From the NCBI GenBank assembly GCA_029449235.1, contig JANATG010000010.1, positions 248,001-312,000 on the forward strand: a stretch of DNA of 64,000 bases, given 5' to 3'. Under the pieces are notes generated by a model. The model ran no database searches and had not been told where the DNA came from. It saw only the letters and a list, made by a program, of their open reading frames with translations. The position numbers and the translations under genes were made by a program. The stretch comes from Linnemannia schmuckeri. Lineage: Eukaryota > Mortierellomycota > Mortierellomycetes > Mortierellales > Mortierellaceae. Below, in pieces: positions 33,601 to 43,801 of the stretch (positions within the stretch are counted from its first letter, which is position 1; each line of letters begins with the position of its first letter).

Positions 33601-36371
33601 ATACGATCATGTCATTTATGTCTCTGGGCTCTTACCCGATATTGCAATGCTCCCCGCCGGTGACCAGACTGAGATTGGCGAACGTGGAATCAACCTTTCG
33701 GGAGGACAAAAACAGCGTGTTTCTCTTGCCCGTGCTGCCTACCAGGATGCGGATGTCTATTTGTTCGACGACCCCCTCTCCGCCGTTGATGCCCATGTCG
33801 ACCAACATCTCTGGGAGAACCTGATCGGACCCAACGGATTGTTGAAGGACAAAACCCGTGTCCTAGTCACCCATGGAATCCACCACCTCGAGCACGTCGA
33901 CCAGATTGTGGTTGTCAAGGACAAGCGTATTAGCGAGAATGGACGGTACGAGGAGCTTATGGAGACCAAGGGCGCGTTTTTCCAATTGATCAACGAGCAC
34001 TCGATTAACTCTCGGTGTGAAAAGAAGAACCAAAAGACTGCCAAGGTCGATTCCTCGGATGCGATAGTAGTGGTTGAGAAGAAGGATGATGGCGCTCAGT
34101 CTGTTGATGGCGAGTCGGCGACGACTCGGGATGGTCAGGAAGAGGATGAGAAGGTGAAGGAGGACGAGAAGGATATTATTGCAAAGGCTATTGCGACAAA
34201 GGCGGAGGAAAAGTTGGTGGCAAAGGAGAAGATGATGGAGGGCAATGTTTCTTGGGGCGTCTACAAGGCATACCTTCGCGCTGCGTAAGTTCATCTTCCT
34301 CACTCTCAACTCTCACTTACATTGTCGTTGTTTCACTTGGCGCTAAACACTTACCTTTCTGTTAATCAATTCTTGGAACATTTAGATCGTACCGTAATGC
34401 AGCATTCGCGCTATGCCTTCTTATAGCCGCACAAGGCTGCCAAATCGGTACAAACATCTGGCTCAAGCACTGGACAACCATCGGTTCTGACGGTCATGAG
34501 AACTCCCCCGCGAAATTCCTGGGCGTATACGCAGCCTTAGTCTTCACTTTCATGATGCTTCACATGATTGTTACGTTCGTTGTCATGGTCATGGCCGGAA
34601 TCCGTGCATCCAGGCTCTTGCATGAACAGCTCCTCAACAGCATCCTCCATCTTCCCATGAGCTTCTTTGATACCACTCCCCTGGGTCGTATTGTCAACCG
34701 CTTCTCGACGGATATTTATTCTACGGACGACACGTTGCCGTTTGCGTTCATGGCGGTCCTAATGGGTTTACTCAGTGTCGTTGGCAGTTTGATCGTCATT
34801 GGTTCCGGAACCCCCATTTTTTTGTCATTAATCCCACCCTTGACAGCTATCTTCTCGATGGTCCAGATCTACTACATCGCCTCATCCCGGTCCCTGAAAC
34901 GTATCGACTCTGTGTCCCGCTCACCCATCTACCAGCACTTCAGCGAAACCCTCACAGGAGTCTCCACCATCCGCGCCATGAACGTAGGACCTCGGTTCAT
35001 TCTCGACAATGCAGAAAAAACAAACGTCTCGGCGAATGCCTGGTTCACCTTCATCATGTCAAATCGTTGGCTTCAGATCCGTCTAGAGGCCTTGGGAGCC
35101 ACAATTGTGTTGGGCGCGGGTCTGTTTGCGGTGTTGAGTCGAAACTCGTTGAAAACTAGTACTGTTGGTCTTTCAATTACTTATGCTCTTAGTATTACGG
35201 AGGAACTTACTTGGGCCATCCGCAGCTACTCTGACCTCGCCAGTAAGTTCCTCTTTTTTTTGTTTCTGTCAATTGAAATTAACTGCCTTCTCATTCAAAG
35301 CTCAGTGACCAAGTATCTATTACTCACCTTTACTGCACAAAACAAAAAGACCAATTGGTGTCAGTAGAGCGTATCGATGAATACGTCCACAAGAACCCAG
35401 AAGCCCCCTCAACTCTTCCCGCCGACTCGGATCTCCCCGATAACTGGCCTCAAACTGGCCATATCGAGTTCCGGAACTACTCCACTCGGTACCGTCAGGG
35501 TTTGGAGCTGGTGGTCAAAGATATTTCATTCGAGGTCCAGCCTGCAGAGAAGGTTGGAATTGTGGGCCGGACGGGTGCTGGTAAATCGTCGTTGACGTTG
35601 GCGTTGTTCCGCATTGTTGAGGCTGCGAACAGTCATTGGGCGCAGGCCAGTCATAACGGCGATAAGGGTGGTGCTCCTGTTACTCCTGGGGCTCTTGAAA
35701 AGTCGGTGACCGACAAAAAGATTAGGGCGGCACAGGATCAATTCATTGCAGACGAAAAGAACATCGCCGAGTTGGAGGGTGTCGACGTCGAACAAGTCGG
35801 TGGATCGATATGGATTGATGGAGTGGACATCTCGACTGTTGGATTAAGCCGTCTCCGCAAGAACCTCGCCATCATCCCCCAGGACCCCACACTATTTGCC
35901 GGTACCGTCCGCGAAAACCTGGATCCCTTTGACGAACTCGAGGATGCTGAGCTGTGGGAGGCCCTAGAACGTGCTCACTTGAAGGACCAGATCTCCGCCC
36001 TGCATGGCGGATTATCCTTCAAGGTCTCCCAGAATGGCGATAATTTCTCAGTTGGCCAACGATCGCTGATTTGCCTCGCCCGCGCTCTACTCCGCAAGAC
36101 CAAAGTCCTGATCCTCGATGAAGCCACAGCGGCCGTCGATGTCGAGACGGACGAACTGATCCAAAAGACGATCCGCAAGGAGTTCAAGGACCGAACCATT
36201 CTAACGATTGCTCATCGTATCAAGACGGTGATGGATTCGGACAAGATCCTAGTGCTGGAGAAGGGCCGTGTGGAGGAGTTTGAGCCACCTCAGGTGTTGC
36301 TCCAAAGACCCGATTCGCATTTCTATAAACTTGCTGAGCAAGCTGGCGAGGTTAAAGATATCAGCGCCTAG
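30695..36371 (+). CDS. ABCC (MRP/YCF1-type) ABC transporter 3
   Basis: Seven exons: 30695-30730, 30834-30883, 31219-32362, 32463-32676, 32793-34284, 34386-35242 and 35350-36371, all in phase, giving 1604 residues. The first two exons have exactly the lengths of those in transporter 2 (36 and 50 nt), confirming the small-exon start. TMD0, TMD1, NBD1 (A-loop Trp 622, Walker A at 693), acidic linker, TMD2 and NBD2 (Walker A at 1337) are all present with intact signatures. The insertion after the NBD2 Walker A helix is the longest of the three (about 57 residues). The final intron matches the position of the last intron of transporter 1 but in phase 1 instead of phase 2. A 174-nt NBD2 stretch is almost identical to transporter 2. 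A GST gene lies 0.8 kb downstream, convergent. Confidence 0.92.
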
Positions 36372-37208
36372 AAGATAGTACCTTTTTTTCTCACACCGTA
36401 TTACTCTATACCCTACCCTACGCTGACAAGCCAACACTTATTACTTTTATTAACCAGTTATTTTATAATTCCAGCCCACAAATGCGCGTTTCCTGTTTCA
36501 GTTCTATCGTCCTCGTGCTATCTTCGATCTTTTTTCACTGTGCTCGCAGCTTGCGGAATAGAAGCGATGAAGGTCAGTGAGGTACCGACCAGCGGCATGG
36601 TTCTCTTTTTCTAGTCCTGTGAGAGCCAGAGAAAGATTGTGACTGAATTGAAAGAGGAGGTGGAGGGGAGGCGTGAAAAAAAATAGAAATACATGAGTTT
36701 GAGAAGGAACAAACACTTGTTTAGTTGTGACACGCGTGTCCGACATCAAAGAGAGAGACCGTTAAAGAAATTTCCTTTCTAAGACGAACTGAAGTCTGAT
36801 CTGCATGCACACAATAACGCAATATGGACTCCATTGCTCTAAATGTGTGGTTAGACAACAGGAAAAATGACCTAGAGAGTACAAGGAAGGAGTGAGTGTC
36901 TGCGCACTCATGAAGTATCTGGTTTTTTTTTTTGGTTTCTGTCTCTTATAGTTTCTCCTCTCATTACCAAGCAGGGTTACCACCCTTCTCATCAAAGTAG
37001 ATATATTTTTCTGCCATGCAAAACTAATAACGCGTATTTTTCCGCAAGAAGAACAGAGCTAACAAATCGATAGTTTCCTTTATTGGAAAAAACCAACATT
37101 AAAACACTTTTTTTACTTGTTGTTAAGGTATGGCATCAAACAGGCACCGATTAAGAACAAGGATGGGAAAAAAGGAGACGAGGAGGGAAGGGGAAGGGGG
37201 TCCGGAGT
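36372..37208. other. Convergent 3' spacer between ABC transporter 3 and the GST gene
   Basis: Nothing coding is seen. The two genes are transcribed toward each other, so this stretch should hold both 3' untranslated regions. Confidence 0.5.
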
Positions 37209-38371
37209 CTATCCCATGAAAGCAGCAGGGTTGGCATAGAAGGCAAGGTTGCCCTCATAGTAGCGCTTGTAGTCGTTTCCAGATCTCCACTGGACCAACT
37301 TGGGGTGCTTGGCGACCGTGTCGCGGAGCTTGATCAAAGGCGCAGACTTGTTGACGATCTCCATTAAGGTTGCAGATTCTGGCTGGGCCGCAAAGTGCTC
37401 GATTGTATTTGCGGTCCGAATATCCGCCAACGAAAGCTATTTGGTAAAAAAAAAAAATGGGGAAGGAGAAAGACCGGTTAGCGAAGGAAGTGTCAAAGCC
37501 AGGCAATCAAACACAAGGTCAAGCAAAATAGAACAACATTCCGCTCATCCACTCATCTTCACAAACGTACCTTATCGCCGAGGTAATGACCATTGTTGCC
37601 GTTATCGATCAAATGCCTCTCATGCGCGGCAATCCAGATAGGGAGGGTGGCAGCGGTAAAGAACCCCAACGCACCTGCCTTGGCTTCTGGGAGGTTCCAG
37701 GTGACAGAACCGGCAAACGCATTCTGGATCGCTGCGCTGGAGGAGTGGAGACTCTTGATGATGCTCTCTTCGTACTCGTTCGAGCCCAGAAGATCAAACT
37801 TCTTGGCAAGGTAATGTTCAATGACGACCATCTCTGCGAGAGTGACAGTCTATTATAAGGATAATTGTTGATTTGTTAAGTGATTAAGCATTTTGGGTAG
37901 TAAGAGTTGTCGTCTATGGCGAATAGAAAAGAAATGGGTATGAGATAGTCGGTAGAATTACCTTGCCGTTCTCGCCGGTGACATAGAGGACAGGTACGAG
38001 CTGGAATGGGGTCTTTTCCTTGTCGGCTTTCCAATCCTACAAGATAAAAACAATACCATTGATGAAGACGTCAGAAATAACATTCCCATTAACGACAGCA
38101 ACGAAGGCAAAAAAAAGTTGGAAGAGTGAAAGGAGTACTATTACTACATATATTCTTTCAACATCATTTTCCAACCGACGATAAAAATAGTACTTACAGC
38201 GGGAGCAGCATGCGCCCATTCGATACCCCCATAGGCCAAGAGATCACGTCCAGTAGCGCCGTTGGAGAGCACGGGGAAGTATAGCAGCTTGTATGAAGCA
38301 GGTTTGGCAAGAGCTTCAGAGAGCTCGACAGAGGCATCGCGAGAAAAATGACTAGCGTCGATGTGGGCCAT
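37209..38371 (-). CDS. Glutathione S-transferase (sigma-like)
   Basis: Four minus-strand exons: 38371-38198, 38036-37962, 37849-37571 and 37436-37209, all GT-AG and phase 0, giving 251 residues. The N-terminal thioredoxin-like domain shows KLLYFPV with Tyr31 as the candidate catalytic residue, TPFQLVPVLYV with the cis-proline at about 73, and the glutathione-binding AEMVVIEHYLAKKF. The C-terminal part is helical, with LSLADI near its start. GSTs join glutathione to electrophiles in the cytosol, and the products are typical cargo of MRP-type ABCC pumps such as the three encoded next door. Length exceeds the usual 200-220 residues because of an N-terminal extension of about 25 residues. Class assignment is tentative. 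Confidence 0.85.
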
Positions 38372-38503
38372 GGCTGTATTGGATATGTATGTGGGTGGTG
38401 TTGTTGTGTGATGTAGGAAAAGAGTTGAAGTGGGGAAGAGGTGTCCGTTAGAGCGGAGCTTATGTTGGAGGGACGACAGCTTCCTTCCTTCCCTTTTTAT
38501 ACG

Positions 38504-38511
38504 AGTAGGGG
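38504..38511 (-). promoter_or_regulatory. TATA box of the GST gene
   Basis: TATAAAAA on the minus strand, about 135 nt upstream of the GST start codon at 38371, preceded by a purine-rich stretch. Confidence 0.45.
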
Positions 38512-38931
38512 GATGCATAGATTGGATGAAGAAGGGTTGTGTACCTCTTGAAATATCCTTTTCTGGCGTTGACCCCTTTGATGAAACTTCAGTATACACT
38601 GTTCTTGTAGTTTATCCTAACATCTCCATGCGCGCCGTCGAGGAGTTTTCCCATGTACTTCAGTAGGGTATATGAGTGATGAGTGCTTTGTTGCCCGCTA
38701 CTTGTATATTCGTATATTCGTAGCTGCGCAACTTGCAGGGCGCAGAATGCGTGGTTAATGAAAACGAGGTGGAAAAAAAGACAACGACAGGCATCACACA
38801 CACACTTTTCGCGTGCAATTGAGCAACTGTGTCTCCTGACCTGAAAGCAACTATTCGCGAACCCCAGTACGTGGGCCTAAGTTCAAATAAAATTACCCCA
38901 CAAACAACAGCTACAAACAGAAAAGGATTAT

Positions 38932-40898
38932 TTATTTTGACCGAGGTTCGATGAAATTCGTAGAAATAGAACACCGCTTAACTTCCTCATCCTCCAAAAA
39001 GCCAATATACTTTTTTACATTCCCTCCCTCAACCTTCTCTCGACAATGCATCAACCCAAGGACAGCCAGTTTCGGGAACGACCTCGTAAACCACAATATC
39101 ATCTCGCGTCGATCTTCGACCTCCCACCATGATGGCAACGACCGGATTTCTGTCAACGTCTCGCTCAGCCTTCCTCCTCCTGTAAGCAGGCCCTCGAGTC
39201 CGTACGTGAGAGATGGGAACAGGCAGGAGAGCGGGAAAGTGAGAGAGCGCAAATTCTGGAACCGCCCCAGATGCTTCCAGACCATTGCGTGGTAGTTCTT
39301 CTCCTTCCACCGGCTGGGGTGGACGAACAGGCCGAATTTGAGTATCTGCAGGGTCTTTTTGCAAGCCCAAGGGTGAATAGCTGATGTCGCTGGCACTCTT
39401 AAGCTAGCGAGGGTAGTGAGATTGCCGGCGGCAAGGTCAAAGAATGGGATGGTCCGTCTTGTGATGGAAAAGTACCGCAGACTAGAGCAAAGTTGCATGA
39501 AGAGGATCACGTCCTGATTGCTGATCTGACGTCGTTTCCAGAGTCTTCGATCCACAACCAGCTTGTTGTTGATGACCACTGCAGATGAAGAATGGTGGGT
39601 TGTTGGGTCGTAGGAGGCGGTCGCGGCAGCAGCAGCGGCCTTCGTGTCGTACGTATCCAGACTCCCTTATAGTTGTAAATCTGGTGATCGATCTCCACAT
39701 TCGTCAAAAACCGGGCCTGAACTCTGAGTGAAATCAGGTCTTGCATCGAGAGAGAGTGATCCGCTCCAAGAATCAGGGTCTTTAACTGAGGGAAGAACGG
39801 TTCTGCAGTCCTCCCTTCCAACAGTTCGCCTACTTCCCGTTCCTGTAATCGCTGTTTGAGACGGTCCTCGGCCTCCTTTTGTGCCTTCTGCGTCATGTTA
39901 ACCGACATGTCCGATGGGTTGGATGGTAGAGCCTCGGAGGTCAATCCAGTGAGGTGAGGTATCTTGTCAGATGGGAGAATAGGCAGATCAAAGAGCCAGA
40001 GCACGACCGAACCACTGACATCGATCGACTCCAGCTTTGGGCAAAACTGTTTCAAGGCTCGCCCAAACGCCCATGGTCGAGTTCTCTCCGCACAGTGCGA
40101 ATACAACATGTGTGAGATAATAGAGATCTTCCTCAGATTCCCTAGTCGTCTGAAGAACGTAAATGCATCCGGTCCTTGGCGCCACATCAGGAGCGGATTG
40201 AAGGTGAATGACTCAAGGCAGCAATATCCTCTCGTCTCGTCCTGATGATCCTCGAGTCCTGCCGCCTTGGATGGTGCGTATTCAAGCATGCTTCCGATGA
40301 TACCGAAGTGTTTCAGGCGAGGCAGATCCGTTAGGATTCTATCGAGGTCCGCAACGTAAGTCGCCTGCGTAGCGTCACCGTAGTGAGAAAAATTCAGGTC
40401 AAGAGAGACCAAGGATGTGAGACTGTAAAGAATCGCATCGAACAATTTCCAAGATCGATGGCATCCAGTGTGAGTAAAATGCGTCAAGACTGGGTGATTA
40501 GGTCCAAGGGGAACCGAGCGGGAGACTCTCGCCTTGTACGTCGTCGATGTCGATGTCGAAGTTGATATCCTTCCATTGTTGTTGAAGTCGTTATGTTTGA
40601 GGGGTGGTCGATAATCGAGCAAGAAATCCAGAATGTTCGCTAAGGGAACGGTGCCACTATAATTATAAGCGCACTCGATTCGACGGACAAGGTGTTTTCG
40701 GGTGTTTGCGGCTAAGATTTGTCGTTGGTATTTCATTCCAGGTGTGAGGACTATGTTTTTGTACAGCTGAGGTTCGGCCACGGCGTGCCAGAATCTCGAG
40801 ACGCGCAGGGATCGAGCTAGGTCTCGTGGTAAGAGGTACGAGAATATGAGGTTGAGGGTCTCCGAAGGGAATTGAGAGAATTGAACCTAATCGGACAT
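38932..40898 (-). pseudogene. F-box/leucine-rich protein, pseudogene 1 (two lesions)
   Basis: The minus strand reads an F-box (FPSETLNLIFSYLLPRD) and nearly the whole family body, ending in the conserved FLEDEEVKRCSI block at 38932. Two breaks are visible. The ATG at 40898, aligned with the starts of its relatives, is followed after three codons by TAG (40887-40889). Near 39655, one base appears missing, shifting the frame between the GVW and DTYDTKAAAAA parts. Everything else aligns with the intact members, so inactivation is recent. An upstream exon splicing at the TAG, or sequencing error, are alternatives for the first and second breaks respectively. Same strand as all other members of the array. 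Confidence 0.75.
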
Positions 40899-41409
40899 CG
40901 CCTTGGAGATGTGGGAGTGGATGAATGGAAGAGAGGGAGAAAGAGAGAAGAGGATGGAATGAATGAGAAAGAGAGAAAAGAAAAGATTGTCGGTTATATA
41001 GTTCAGAAATAAGACGACTGCAGTGAAGGAAAGGAAAGAAGGAAGGTCAAAAAAATAATGGCAAAAGAGGGGAGGAGTGGAGAGATGACAAGGTTCGGTC
41101 TAATTGCACGGCATGATTTCCTTCTACTTTGCCTCTGATGAACTAAAAAATGACAAGGAGCGACGTGCCCTTCGCAAGCTAGACTACATAACCAACGAGG
41201 ACTTCTTGATGCGCAGAAAGAGACGAAGAAAGGTGCAGGAAACAAACCCAAACATCAATGCGGATGATAAGGTCAGGTTCAGCTGACACTAGAAACTTCA
41301 AAAATCTTACGGTGTCTGATATAATTAAGAACGTGCCCTGCCACCAGGACCTCACCCAATCATTTTTCAATTTACTTTTTTATATCAAAAAGTCTCTCTA
41401 CTTAAAAAA

Positions 41410-43216
41410 AAACGCCATCTCTCGACGATCATCTATCATCCACTATGGCGACAAGCATCCAGTCTCTTTCAACGACTTGCTCATCCCTCCGTCTACTGCG
41501 AGTAGGCTTGTCACTCCATAGCCAAAGGATGGAATCGACTCCGACCGGTCTTGTTTTGAGGGTGAAGAGGAGGGTACAAAAGTCAACGAACGCAACTTGT
41601 TGAAATGTCTCAAATGCTGCCATACAAGCTTGTGGTCCTCATGTTGGTCAGTTGGGATTTGATTCCGATAGTAAAGGACTCCAGTGTCCTCTCAGACACC
41701 CAGGGTGAGATTACCGCTTTCCTGTCGTCGTCTTCATTGTCGTCCAAAAGGTCCTCGAACAAGACGATATGTTGTGTCATTGAAATACAGACAAGACTGG
41801 AACAGAGCTGCAAGAACAACATCAGGTCCCGACTGGTGAACGGTTGTCGAATCTGAAGTCGTCTCACCATGACGACCTCAGACCCAGTTGTTGTAACAGA
41901 AAGGGAGTTGGTTGGTGTTATGAACCAGTCCCAAAAATGTGCTTCATCAACGTCGTATATCTCCCAGAGCTCATGGTAGTCGGAAGAAATGTCGATCTCT
42001 GATGTGTCAAGAACTGGGGCTGAACTTCTAATGAGATGAGATCCCGTGTCGAAAGTGCATGGTCCGTTCCCAAAACCAGCTTCTTCAGCTGTGAGAAAAC
42101 GGCTCCGCGCCTTTACCCTCCAGCAGCTCTCCCACTTCCTGCTCCTATAGTACCTGTTTTTGTCCGTTCTTTGTCATCTCTTGGACTTGCTCAGTAGACA
42201 ATCCCGATACCTCAACCTACGGCGAATAACCATCGACCAAAGTCATCAGAATTGCACTGTGTCGTACGGCAGAAGTGGCAGATCAGATAACCAAAGTGCG
42301 ACTGAATCCATGGTTCGATAGATTCGAGCTTTGGACAAAACATCGTCAAATCTCGACCAAAGACTGATGGTCGACAACTCCGACTTGGCTGCAAATGCGA
42401 CTTGACGACAATCCCCTTCAGGTTGCCCAATTTACTAAAGAACGCGGATGCGCTCATTCGTCCTTTTGACACATCAGGTTCGGCTGAAAGTGAACGACTC
42501 GAGACGACAGAGATCTTCTGGCCCTGAGCTCATGCCTTCTGTTATTTCAAAGACAAGTCGTGCGCCACTGGATCACAGCACGGGTGGCGAGTGCGGTGTA
42601 TATGAGGAGATCCATCCTGTGATACCGAGATGCTTCAAGTGGGAATTACTCAGTATGTTGTCCACGTCCACACGATACGCATCGTAGTCATGACTACCCT
42701 TATCTCTCTGCATAAAGTGGATGTCTACTGACACCAAGGACGTGAGATGGAACAGGATCACCTCAAGAAGCCGTGAGGATATGTCGATGCTGGTATAGGA
42801 AAGAGGCCTCAAAGCTGAGCGATTAGGTCCAGGTGTGTCGATGAACAATCTGGGCGACGACAATTTCCTAGCATTGTTATCTTTGTTACTGTTGCTGTTG
42901 CTTGCTTGCGACAACGGGGGAGGAGTCACCGTGCTCGTCTGGACGATGATCGAGAAAAATATCAAAGACTCCCGGAACCACAATCTCACCATCGACGTGG
43001 GACGTCCACGCGACTCGATGATCAAGGTGCTCCCGGGCCGTGACCATTGGGATGAGCACATTATAGGGCTTTTGCGACGAACCGAAGGTGACGTTGCGGT
43101 AGAGCTGGGTCTCTGCCTCACCATGCTAGAGGTGTGAGACAAGCAGGCATCGGTAGAGGTCCTTTGAGGTGAGGTTGGAAAAGATGAGCTCAAGGGTTTC
43201 TGGTGGAAGTTGTCGA
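41410..43216 (-). pseudogene. F-box/leucine-rich protein, pseudogene 2 (heavily degraded)
   Basis: Scattered minus-strand frames carry recognisable family blocks in the right order: an F-box (LPPETLELIFSNLTSKDLYR, near 43200) cut by a stop where the family has Trp, the LTSLVSVDIHF and LKHLGITGW blocks, an FGRDLTMFCPKLESIEPW block (near 42350), LCSSLVCISMT (near 41790) and a LVWQHLRHFNKLRSLTF block (near 41600). At least four frame changes and several stops separate them, and no start codon aligns. This is an older decay than its neighbour at 38932-40898. Confidence 0.7.
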
Positions 43217-43801
43217 TGCGGTAACGTCTCTTTTATGTTTTGGTGATGGGAGCGAGAGGGTGTGCATGTGCGTGTGTATATGTGTGTGGGGGGAGGGGGG
43301 GAGGGAAGGTGGAATGTGAAAGGAGGTAGGGGTAGGGGGAAGTTGATTAGGTATTTTCAGCTGGTGGTATGGTGTTAGTGGTCCATGCAGTCCAGAAAAG
43401 ATGTATGTGCATCATGCACTGGAGACAGAGTAGGGCTAGGAAAGAACAAGATTGTCTCTGACAAAAATTGTCCGAGCAAACAAAATCAATTGGTCATAGA
43501 TCGTGCCTGGACCCTGACCAGACATAGTAACCAACAAAGCGAGCCGATGGTTCCCGCACAGCGAATGTTTCGCCATCAAAAAGGATACAAATCTCCCTCC
43601 AAATCAACACCCTTCCACCATTTCTTCCTTTAAAAACGCACAAACTGTTTCTCTCTCTAACAGAAACTCTGCATGCCAAACTGGCCCTAGGAAATGGAGT
43701 CTCGGACACTGCCTCGCAGAAACACAATACCATCTTCCGACAGTCCCAAACCTCCCATCGAACATCGTTCATTATATTCTTTCATTTTATTCTATTTAAT
43801 C

